Part shown: one piece after another, positions 11,143 to 21,114 of the stretch | How positions within the stretch are numbered: position 1 is the first letter of the stretch | Layout of the letters: every line of letters begins with the position of its first letter | Source: Enoplolaimus lenunculus | Taxonomy: Eukaryota; Nematoda; Enoplea; Enoplida; Thoracostomopsidae | Reading direction: 5' to 3' | DNA: 64,000 nucleotides | Assembly (NCBI GenBank): GCA_030248215.1 | Contig: JASANG010001712.1 | Location: forward strand, 62,001 to 126,000 | The notes under the pieces: model-generated | Told to the model about the DNA's origin: nothing | The model's input: the letters and a program-made list of their open reading frames with translations, nothing else | The model's database searches: none | Position numbers and translations under genes: made by a program

Positions 11143-12618
11143 CTACTGCGTCGTTGTTTGTTCATTACGTTTGATGCAAATCGATACAATATGCCGACCA
11201 GGAATCATAGCTAATCCAAGCACTCTTGGTTCGTCGTCCAGCATTTCACAAGTTACTGGCTTTTTATCTGCTTCTGGTTCGTCACTGTTGGTCGATTTGT
11301 TGGCATGTTGACCATCTTAAATTTTTAAACAATGAATAGGTTTCTTTTGCAACGCTTAGGCTTAGGAATACGCTTAATCTATTGTTACGCCCTTTAAAGT
11401 AATTGATTGAACTCATTCTGAGTTAATTAATCAACTAAACTGAATTTAAGTCAGGTCACAGTGGGTTAATGTTTACCGATATTAACTCAAAAATATCAAA
11501 TGACTAATTCGTCCTCTAACGTATGTGAGGCGTTATAGCTTTAATATATTAAAATTATGTATATATCTCCCAATTTTTCGTCACAAAAATAACTACAATT
11601 GTTAATAAAATAAACTTTACGAAGTTTACCCAAAATCTTAAAAATTTCGATGCATCCGCCATTGTTTCTTTAAAATTTTTTAAAAGACCGATGTACGCCT
11701 CAATTGTGTTTGCAGAAAAATATAAAACATTTTTTAAAACGTTTATACATCAGATTTTGATCACTATCCGTTTCCGCTATTTTTACTATCCGTTTACAAC
11801 ACCATAAGGCGAACACTTCTTCGGCAAGTGTATAATACCTCATGAGTTGCATATGTGTACAATTACGTTGACTGGAATATCTTGAATCCACAGCGAAGTA
11901 AAAGGGGGCATTGCGATGAACACTGAAGCCAAAAAAGCTTCAGTGTGAAGCGCACTGAAGCCGCCAAAAACGCTTCAGTGTCCATACAGCCACCTCAAAA
12001 GTCACCGGGTGTAGCATGATATTATGGAAATTGCATTAATATTTAATCATTTTAAACAAGAGTGGATGATTACTCTAACAAGAGTGTGCAACTGGGTACA
12101 TTCTGTGTATTAAAGAATGTACCCGGCACGCGTTACGTTTTTGGTCTACCCCCTCATTGAGGGGGGTCAATTTTACGTTCATTTTACACGTGTATCCGCC
12201 AGCCAACACCGAAAATATAATCGGACCACATTTTAGTATACACATTAGCACATGAATTTCAACATCGATGGAGATTTTGACCCCCCCCCCAAATAGGGGG
12301 TAAGCCAAAAATGCAACGCGCGCTGGGTACATTTTTTTCTACATAGAATGTACCCAGTTGCATACTCTAATTAAAGGGTATCATGCACTCTTGTTTTAAA
12401 CGTTTCAAATGCATATATACTCTTGCAATACAAACACAACACTTACTATCTGTTGTTTTCCGGCGATATTCCAAACAGTGTCCCATAATAACATTACACA
12501 ATGTATCAGTGCACAAAAATACACCAATAATCACTCGTCCATCGGTTAATTCAACTTTAAACGTTGAATTTAGCCATGATCGCAAACGAGAACGTGGACT
12601 TGTTTCCGATTCGCTCAT
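11143..12618 (-). CDS. NAA38: NAA38 (LSMD1), NatC auxiliary Sm-like subunit
   Basis: Two exons, 12618-12447 and 11315-11143, joined at a GTAAGT donor and a TTTAAG acceptor with the frame kept, give 114 residues. The family is a single Sm-like fold that, with NAA30 and NAA35, forms the NatC complex. NatC acetylates nascent N-termini of the Met-hydrophobic type at the ribosome. Exon 1 holds the Sm1 part: VELTDGRVIIGVFLCTD then CNVI. Exon 2 holds the Sm2 part: RVLGLAMIPGRHIVSI, very close to the human motif. The region between is low in conservation and acidic. The start is the first ATG of the frame, and the length agrees with animal NAA38. The 1.1-kb intron carries MITE insertions, including a double-hairpin element (12081-12368). 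Confidence 0.93.
11919..11981. repeat. Paired CACTGAAGC hairpins in the NAA38 intron
   Basis: ACACTGAAGC (11920-11929) pairs with GCTTCAGTGT (11937-11946) across a short A-rich loop. A second hairpin of the same arm sequence lies at 11953-11980. A related hairpin is found far away at about 62306-62332. Confidence 0.7.
12081..12368. repeat. MITE with a hairpin at each end (family N)
   Basis: The outer ends AGAGTGTGCAACTGGGTACA and TGTACCCAGTTGCATACTCT are inverted repeats. In addition each end folds on itself: GGGTACATTCT pairs with AGAATGTACCC within both the left 35 bp and the right 35 bp. The centre carries facing runs CCCCTCATTGAGGGG and CCCCCAAATAGGGGG. It lies inside the NAA38 intron. 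Only one copy is evident in this window. Confidence 0.75.
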
Positions 12619-12680
12619 GATATTTCCATGGTTTTATTCGCTTAAGAACTTTCGTTATAATAGTGTTAACGGTTAAGCTT

Positions 12681-12862
12681 CACTACGCTGCAAAAAATGG
12701 TGAGTCCTGAGTCAAAATTCGACTGCGCAAGAGTCAAATTCGACTAAATGAATCGCTCATTGAGTTGAATTTGACACTGACAGAGTCGAATTTGACACCG
12801 TTTGTTTAGTCTCGTAGAGCCTGTTTCGGAGAGTCAATCCGACTCACTATTTTTTGCAGTGT
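12681..12862. repeat. Family B MITE just upstream of NAA38
   Basis: GCTGCAAAAAATGGTGAGTC at the left and GACTCACTATTTTTTGCAGTG-type sequence at the right are complementary. TATA follows the right end. It starts about 60 bp upstream of the NAA38 ATG, so it sits in the presumed promoter or 5' UTR. Confidence 0.75.
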
Positions 12863-12939
12863 ATATAAATCTAGCTTTAACAGATACAAAATATATAAAC
12901 AAAACATCATTGAAATTTTAAATTTTCAGCTACAAAGTG

Positions 12940-13116
12940 GCCAATGTAAACATAACGGGCGGATCGTTTTTATGTGGAACTGCAATAATTACGCTTCTAG
13001 TTTTAGACTCTAAATTTTTGCTTATACTTAGGTTTTTAGGTATAAGCTCATTCTTACGCTTAGGTTTTAGTGTGAGCAATATGCTTATTCTACTGTTAAG
13101 GACCTGCTCTGTATAT
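12940..13116. repeat. Family A (TTAGGC) MITE interrupted by a hAT-like MITE
   Basis: The element starts CCAATGTAAACATAACGGGC and has a degenerate TTAGGC core. Its right end (GGACCTGCTCTGTATAT) is cut by the family I element at 13117, and the rest (ATACATTCAT) resumes after 13504. Confidence 0.7.
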
Positions 13117-13496
13117 CAGGGTGCAACCGGAGGTGCAAAATACCGGAGCCAGAGGTCAACGAAACTTGGTGGAGCCGAAGGTGAGGCGAAATTAGGTAGT
13201 AAAAATGATGGTATAATTAGTTAATTTTAGCCAATATCTGCAATATTGTTAAATTGTTTGGTTTTTACGCTAATTTTCTGCGAAATTTCGGAAATTATTT
13301 CCTGGAAATTGTGACAAAAGTAAAACTAAACGCACTAAACAGATAAAACGAAACGCACTAAACAGATAAATTTTGCAAAATTATGCAAAAATTTTACTAC
13401 CGAAATTGCCGGAACACCCGGCAAAAATTTTGCCGGAGCAAGAGCCGGAGGCCGATTTTCTGCCGAAGCCGAAGGCAGGCCTCCACTTGTACCCTG
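13117..13496. repeat. hAT-like MITE (family I) with target duplication
   Basis: It runs from CAGGGTGCAACCGGAGG to CTCCACTTGTACCCTG, with the same interior as 9822-10199. The flanks CTGTATAT (13109-13116) and CTATATAT (13497-13504) match at 7 of 8 positions, which fits an 8-bp hAT-type target duplication inside the right end of a family A element. Confidence 0.85.
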
Positions 13497-13504
13497 CTAT
13501 ATAT

Positions 13505-14393
13505 ACATTCATACTTAAATTTAACATTGTGCTACATTTTTTTACAACATTCTATTCCATTCAGTGCCACCCGGTACCTTACGCGAATTTACAAAAAGCC
13601 ATACTGCAAACAGGCAATAAAACGGTTGTTTTTTCTTGGTTCCTGAAGCCAAACTTTGCTCGAGCATTTACATGTAAATTGAGCTAAAATTGCAGGACTC
13701 GTGACGCGTCAATTCAGTTGTAGCTAAAGTTTAGTAACAACAAACTTCGAAACAATAGTAAATTTTATTTTTTGCCATAAATTTGTAACACCCAACATAT
13801 GCATAATATATGCACACATACATCATCACAATGTTAAAGAAGTACCTATATTCAAATAGAATCGAACAGCATTTTTATTATTTCATTGCAGTAAGATTGA
13901 ACAATGCGTTCTATTTAGACTATTGGGTGACATGTTGTCTGCTTATTAACCCCATATCATATTCAGAAATCGTGATTCTCTGCTATCATAATGTGTAGTT
14001 CATTTTTTGTTCTTCCATATCATATGATATTCGACGTATTGTCTGAGAAAATCATGATATATTTTCAAATGTGTGCATAGTAATGGCAACATTCTCAAAT
14101 TGTCATGTTGAATATCATATACTAGAATTTTAAATTTGTGGATTTTTGAATTATGACGCTGTAGTTCTGAACGATTTTGTGTCTGAAACAAATTTTCCGG
14201 CGTGTTTTGGTATTTTAAGGAAACATTTTTACCTGTATCGTCCGACTTTCTATTCATTTATAAGCACGCGAAGATTACATTGTCCCGGTCATAATTAAAA
14301 AAGGCTTTGTCATAAGTTAAAATTAACCCGAAAATATGTGTGTAACTGCATATTCTACCATAAAACTTTTACTTCAAACTATGTAGAATTATG
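13505..14393. other. Intergenic, nothing recognised
   Basis: AT-rich sequence downstream of HTATSF1 and upstream of NAA38. A short palindrome CATATCATATGATATTCG lies near 14017. No exon, RNA gene or full repeat element could be supported. Confidence 0.4.
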
Positions 14394-14606
14394 TACAGTC
14401 AAACACAGAATTAAGTGCCATAGCGATCGCGTTCGCAAGCGTGGCTCTGATGCAACTGGTCGTTTTCTTGGACGCAATCGCTCGCAAACGCGACTTAAAC
14501 TGCACGCAGTTACTGCAACGATAACCATGAATGCAGTCGCGATAGCCGATCATTAAATTTTCAATCGCTTGCGTGCGCGATTCTAACCTAATTCTATTTG
14601 ACTGTA
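14394..14606. repeat. TACAGTCAAA MITE in the HTATSF1 3' end (family C)
   Basis: The left end TACAGTCAAACACAGAATTA and the right end TTCTATTTGACTGTA are inverted repeats. The interior has facing GCGATCGCGTTCGCAAGCG-like arms. Its right end stops three bases short of the HTATSF1 stop codon (14609-14611). Related copies are at about 17990-18195, 20918-21020, 22935-23170 and 23570-23725. Confidence 0.8.
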
Positions 14607-14608
14607 CC

Positions 14609-17600
14609 TCAATCACCACTGGCTTCCAAATATCGATTCCATTCATCAATTCTTTTCTGTCTTTCTTCTTCTGATTCTTCAATTTTATATTTCGTTTTTC
14701 CGTCCCATCGCGAAGCGCGTATTTGACGACCTAAAATGTACAGCAATAATCCTGTAAAGGAATCGTGTCAAAAATGAAACACTAGTTTAATCGCATTTCA
14801 CATTTTAAAAACATAGACACAATTTTTTGTAAACAGAACGTTTAAACTAACAGCTCGCGTATGAAAACGCTATTTTCAATTAATATGAATCATTTTCAAG
14901 ACTCGAAAAACGTTTTGTAATTTTAAAGTTTATCATAATACTGATGGTAATTCAAAAATGCTACAATTGTTTTATTAAGAATCAGGCAACATTTAATAAC
15001 CAGCAAAAAGATCTTGACTTATACTTCTAAGTTGCCGATAATCCATCATTGTAATACAATCATCAGCCATTTCTGGTTCAGCAAAAGTGATCGTTGCAAC
15101 GCCTTCTGGATTGTTCTAAAAATACCAAATTTATATTAATAGAAAATTTTAAGATATATTTCAAACCTTCATATCGTTTATATAAGCAACAGAAATTAAA
15201 TAAAAAGTTAAAAAAGTTAAAACCCTACCAGAATTAAAAATTCTCTAAAAAATAATCATTCCAACGTAGCAAAAATCTTGTTGTCTTGTTTTTAAATCGA
15301 ACACAGATGAAAATATATACATTGCCATACAACTCAATCAATGTCTACAAAATGCAACATTTAAAGTTTTAAGCAACAGAAACCTACATCGTATATCATT
15401 ATCTTTCGAATTTCACCATTTTTTCTGCATAAATTTTGTAAAAGTTGTTGCAAATCGAACAACAGACCGGCGTTTGCCTAAAACAAAATAAGCATTTGGC
15501 ACAATAATAACATAAGACTCCAAAAACATAATTACATACTATAATAACATTAAGTTGTTCAAACACCAACGAATAAATTTAAGAACTTAATTTCAAATAA
15601 CCATTTTTCAAGTAAAACAACACCAATATCACTGGGTTGATCTCGCCTCGATACATCATTCAAAAGTGTATTTTAAACGCTATTTCCCTCGAAATTCAAA
15701 ATTTTAATTAACACAGTCAAACTACACCAACCTTTTCGAAAATATTTTACGACCGTTCAAAAAGTATCAGTTTAAGTAGCAAAAATATAACTTTTAAACC
15801 CAAAACCAAATCCAAATATAAAGAAACTCTTCAGCCATACCCGGCCCAACAGCTGTAGGCTACAAAAAATCCTAAATGATTTACACCGAAATAATGTAAA
15901 ATAAAACAAAACACAAATATAACTCGAATTGAAATATTTAAAACTTACGTACCAAAAATTCATTTGGAGCAAATAAATTTTTCACCACAACGGTTGCATC
16001 TGATTTCGGTCTTTCGCCTTTCAATTTATCAGGACGCCAATCAAACAGCCTAGAAAATAATAGCTGCATTTTTTGAGCTTTACTCGATCACATGGTGCAT
16101 ATCTATTGTATAGCGTCAACAAATAATTTAAACTTAACACTCGTAGCTTTAAAACCGCAAGATCAAAAATTTTGCGAAATTATATTTCCAGACAGATATT
16201 TCGAGAATGCTATCAATACCGGAAGCAATATTTTACTATTAAAAAGAAATACTGTACTTCTAAAGCCGAAAGTGTTTTACTTTTAAACCCAGAAGTAATT
16301 TGGTACGTTCAAACTCGGAAGTAATTTAGTAGGTTAATTTTAAACTCTTAAATATTTTACTTTTAAACCTGAAGTATTTTACTTCGAAACCAGGAAGTAT
16401 TTTATTTTTAAATTCGAAAGTAATTTACTTTTAAACCAAGAAGTATTTTACTTTTAAACCCGAAAGTAATTTACTATTAAACCCGGCAGTAAATATTTTA
16501 CTTTTCTTTCTTAGCTCGAACTGCGGCTTTTTGTTTCGCCGACAACCGCTTTCTTCGATTCGGATCAAATTCACCCTTCATTTGAAATTGTGCTCGTTCA
16601 ACGTGAACCCGATTATTTTTAATCATTGCTCCATCCAACAACTTCAACGCCAGTTCAACTGATTCCAACTAAAAGACATCGCAAAATTAATCGAAACTAA
16701 TAACTCCAAAACAAAAAGCAGTACTAAAATCTTACATACACTGTATTTTGGTGCGTGGTAGAATTGGAATTACACAAATCACCTCACTGACCCACATGAT
16801 TCCAGACCCAAATGTCCTCCAATGTTTTAAATTTCATCACACTTCATCATTTTTCTACTTCTGATCGGAGCAAAATTTGCTGAAATGTGTGTAGCACCTA
16901 TCACAAGTTCGCAAAATAGGTTTACCAACAATCAAATGGTAGGAGCTGCAAATGCCCAATTATGCTTATAAGTACGTAATTAAAATATGAAAAACATGTG
17001 CCAAAACATTAAAGTTCTCAATTTGCCTAGGCTCAACTAAAATTGACAGGACCTACAGCCACGGACAGAATAAATTTAAGTGCGAAGAAAAAGCAAACGC
17101 AATCGCAAATTTTGCGTTTACGTAAATAGCAGTTGCGAGCAATCCCTAAAGAAGACTTCATGTTGGCCGTATTTTACCTCAAAACGATACAGCTGTTAAA
17201 CCACGCGAAGCGTGAACATTTTAAGTATTCTAAAATCCTCAAAACAACCAAAAAAGCTAACCTTAATGTAACAACAACGTCCATCGCCTTTAAACATTCC
17301 GTCTTGATCACGGTACATTTTACATTTCAGCGCTTTAGTCAATGGATCTTTATCAATAATCCCGTATTTTGACAGCATTTCCTGCAACATAGCATAACGC
17401 TTGTGTTTATTATAGTACATGTTAAATTTTGGGGTTCACAATTTGTTAGTGTCACTTCAAAATTCTAATCTCATTTCTAGCAATTTCAAATCCACATAAA
17501 GTTTTAAAAATACCTCAAATTCTTCTTGAGTCATATCCAACGGCAAATTTGACACGTAAATATTTGTATTATGGTCTTCGTCCATTTCAAACCAAGCTAA

Positions 17601-20169
17601 AGCAATAGAAACAAAGTACAAATAGATATTCAACAAAAAAAGAAGCAACTACTGTAGTACTATACAGCGATCCGTTCTGTATCAGAACGAAAAAGTTTTT
17701 AAAACACTTATTTTACGTACTGCGGAAAGGCAAAGTTACATGTACGCAAGTTTTTAAAGATGGTTTATAACAATATTCATAACTACTTCTATTCTCGGAA
17801 AACAACCACGCCCGTGTGAACTGTGCGTTCATTTAAAATCAGACAAGATATTTTCAAAACCCACTTTTAAAGTGAAACCAAAATTATGTCTTATCGGTCA
17901 ACTGACATCAATAAAAAATCTAACCTGACTTCAAATAGGAATTGTAACTAAAAATAAGAAAATTCCGAACCAATACACACTACAGCCGCGAACACAGTCA
18001 CTGACATAATTAAGTGCATTCGTGATTGCGTTCCAAACCGCAGTTATAATCGTGATCGTTAGTTTCTTGGAAGCAATCGCTTACAGACGCATTTTCAACG
18101 CCGCAGTTATAATCGTGATCGTTAGTTTCTTGGAAGCAATCGCTTACAGACGCATTTTCAATCGCCTGCGGTTACTGAGACCATGGTTTAAACTGTACTT
18201 CGAGCGACTAGCTATGCACTTACTTCTATTTTTCTCTTTCTCTCTTGCTCGTCGTCGGCGTTCTTTTTTCGCTTCTCTTGGATCATCCGATAACGGGGGC
18301 AGGTCTTCTCCTTGCGTGGGTGCTTGTCTGCTACTAGACGTCGGCGCTTGATTTGTTTCGGCTGAAATTTTCTTAGACTCATTCGAGGTACTCGAGACAT
18401 CCGCGCTAGTGCTTGGCTTGTTATCGCTTTCTGAAGCAGGATTCTCTTCGTAGCAGCCGTAATTCGCTTGATACGCAGCAAGGAAATCATCATCAATCTA
18501 TAAACATTGAAATAGTATGTTACAAGTATATACTTTTAGCTACGGATCGCATTTTCGAAATATTAAATATATAACATCTATTGTTAGTGATATATACGTT
18601 TTGCAACGTTAGAACCTGCAGATATTTAGTGCAAAACAGTCTTAAAACTTCTAAGTCCAGCCAAACCTTTGCCATGTACTCACATTCGGATTACCCTGCT
18701 TTGGATAACAAAACGTTGCTTCGTATTCAGCAAACACACCATTAGTTTACCTTTGGCATCCAGGCTCGTTTGACAGGATCCCAATCGTACACAGTTCCGT
18801 CCGGGTCGGTCCTTTGATTGGGTGGAAGTCCTTCGGTTTGACTCAACGTGGCTGCTTGTTTTGCGGCACGTCGACGCTCTACCTTTTCCTGCCATAACTG
18901 GTACGCGAGTTCATCCTCGGGATCAGGTTCACTTTCCAGCTCGCTTTCATCATCATCGTTGCCGTCACTTTGAGCTGTATCTTCTTGGCTAACGTCTGTT
19001 GCAGTTTTTGCATCTAATATTTGTTCCTTAAACACAATTTATTTTAATTCTACCAAGCAGCACATATTGTGTGAACTCGGTTCCACCAATTCAGATAAGC
19101 CCCCGTTCACTTCACACGTCAAAGTTTTTGCAGCGCAAACTAGCTGCTGCAATTTGAACCCACAAATTTTTGATAGGCACCTCTTGCAGTTGAATGGGTT
19201 TTTAACGTGCATAATAAGACGTGTAAGTGGAAGCATGATGTAAGAATGGAGAGCGCCCTCAAAAGGTCTCAATTGTTAGCAGAAATCACATGAATATCTA
19301 TTTTGACCTGATAGCGTTACATATTTTAAGCCGGAATTAAAATAGTAGGGAAAGAACCGCTAAGCTAAATACTGGCTTTTTACAGGAACTGGATAGTAAA
19401 GAATACTGTGACCGAACAAATAATTTTAACGCAACAGACTCAAAATAAAATTGACTTTTTCCAAGACTTGCGATCAAATTAAATTTGCTATATGTAACAA
19501 CTGACAATTTACCTTGTTTACCCAGCTTTGGAGCGCTTCATTGAATACCACAGTCTGTTGTGATCGAGGATCCGTAGATTCCCACGCCGTACCATTCCAA
19601 CAAACTCTGGTCTGAAAACAGCAAACAGCTAAAAAGTGAACATTTACATGAAGAAAAAAACTTTAGTCTCAATCCAAAATTTGCTAAAAATTCGTGCCGC
19701 CAGCAACAGTAATTCGACTACCATTACGCTTCACTTCTTATTGAACTTTATATGATTACTTGATAGTTATCCCGATCCAAGTGCCCACCCAGATATCCGA
19801 CCTCCTTAAACTAACCTCATATTCCTCGCTAACGTCTACCCATGCCTTCTCTGATTCAGACCAACACTTTTTCACTCCACATTCCGTGTCAAAATAAACC
19901 CATTGATTTAGTTCTGCGTCAAACTGCATATTGCTCTCTTCAACTCCTGGATCATCGGATTTAACCGAAGAATTATGTTGTGACGTAGATCCCTCCTCAC
20001 TAGGTTGACTTGAATGTAGTTCAGGTGTTGTTATAGCTTCGCCAGAGCTCGAACCCCCGTGGCTCATAGCTCCAGAAGCCTCTGTTTGTTCTACGATTTC
20101 TTCGTCACCATATTTCTTACAATCAGTTTCTTGAGCACCAATATTAACAGATGTCTCCATTGAAGACAT
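14609..20169 (-). CDS. HTATSF1: HTATSF1 / Tat-SF1 (CUS2) homologue, U2 snRNP splicing factor
   Basis: Eleven coding exons keep frame throughout (590 aa): 20169-19816, 19611-19513, 19026-18751, 18497-18224, 17596-17514, 17381-17262, 16668-16502, 16049-15953, 15477-15388, 15115-15025, 14730-14609. Tat-SF1 proteins act in the nucleus with the U2 snRNP protein SF3B1. The N-terminal third is acidic and carries three aromatic motifs ending in W: near residues 90-110, 120-150, and DPDGTVYDWDP near 230. A basic arginine-rich stretch (about 310-333) precedes RRM1 (about 338-430), which has RNP2 IYVSNL and RNP1-like KGDGRCCYIK. The C-terminal UHM spans about 470-590 and ends in RWDG plus an acidic helix. 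The acidic C-terminal tail of the human protein is absent. An acceptor just upstream of the ATG (near 20182) suggests a 5' non-coding exon. Confidence 0.95.
17990..18195. repeat. Family C MITE with 63-bp internal duplication
   Basis: TTAAGTGCATTCGTGATTGCG-type sequence marks the family. A 63-bp segment starting CAGTTATAATCGTGATCG (18041) is repeated from 18104. It lies in the HTATSF1 intron between the exons ending at 18224 and starting at 17596. Confidence 0.65.
19075..19240. repeat. Diverged TTCACACGTG-type MITE (family G) in HTATSF1 intron
   Basis: GTTCACTTCACACGTCAAAG faces AGACGTGTAAGTGGAAG, and the interior has TTTTTGCAGCGCAAAC and GCTGCTGCAATTTG. This resembles the better-preserved element at 58694-58975. 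Confidence 0.5.
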
Positions 20170-21114
20170 ATTATAAATATGCTGTAAAAGACAAGTAAAC
20201 ATACAGATATAGATTTGTTAGTTCGTTGATTTTCTGACGACTTATATTCAAGCATATGGCCACAAGTCACTTATGTAAATAAGCAATCAATGTTCAGCTA
20301 TTCGTAAATTTATAGCCCGATTCACACGTACAAGCTTTATACGAATATCCATTAACAAACTTCCGGTTGTAGTAAGCATTAGCGCAAATTCGCTGCAAAA
20401 ATTTTGCGGCTACGAGATTGTTAGCAGAACTAAGGAAGTCATCTCTTGTTTGATTTAGAGGCCCATGTAAAGTTCAGAGGCGGATAGTTTTTCTGTGGGA
20501 CTAGGAATATGCTCATACATACGCTAGGTGTAGGCTTAGGCATATGAATATAAATACTGTTCCGCCCCAGTTCTTTACATTGGCCGAGTTAGATTAAAAT
20601 TACAAAATTAATTGTGCCTTTAAGACAATGCCCTTTTAGGACTTAAAATCAATACAAACGCCCAGTAAAATTATAACGGGTTTTGCAAACACCCAATAAC
20701 GCTGTTTCGGCAGTATCATCAGACATTGTAAAACAAGAAAATTTACTGTAACAAGCATAATTATATTATAACAGAAAATATATTTTAGTTGCGATATAAA
20801 ATGAATGGCTAAATCAATAGTAGCTAGCACGACACAGATGCTCAATTTTTGAAAAACTTGCTGTGGTTATAACATTGCGTAATATATTAAAAAGTCACGG
20901 ACCTATTAAATAAATGCCATCGCTACAGCCGTCCAAACGACGGTTGCGACCGCGAGTGGCGTTTTCTTTTACGCAATGGCTCGCAACTGCATTCGAAGAA
21001 AGTTTGAAACCAGACCTCTAAGGCCGCAATACGTCATTCGCCAAAACAAAAAAACAAATGTTTTTAAAATTTCATATAGTTTTTGAAGCCTTCATTTCGA
21101 AAGAAATATCATGT
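20170..21114. other. ARID4-HTATSF1 intergenic spacer
   Basis: About 945 bp separate the ARID4 stop codon from the HTATSF1 start. The stretch holds part of a family G element (about 20303-20445), a family A TTAGGC element (20462-20588, ends CCCATGTAAAGTTCAGAGGC and GCCCCAGTTCTTTACATTGG) and a family C fragment (20918-21020). It must contain the ARID4 terminator region and the HTATSF1 promoter. No clear AATAAA just after the ARID4 stop was noted. Confidence 0.5.

Noticed and set aside
14591-14606. ATTCTATTTGACTG resembles the start of a tunicate spliced leader
   Set aside because: It is the inverted terminal repeat of a MITE, the match stops after 11 bases, and no donor or snRNA-like structure follows.
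20170-21114. ARID4 and HTATSF1 as an operon
   Set aside because: The spacer is about 945 bp and full of MITEs, and HTATSF1 appears to have its own 5' non-coding exon.
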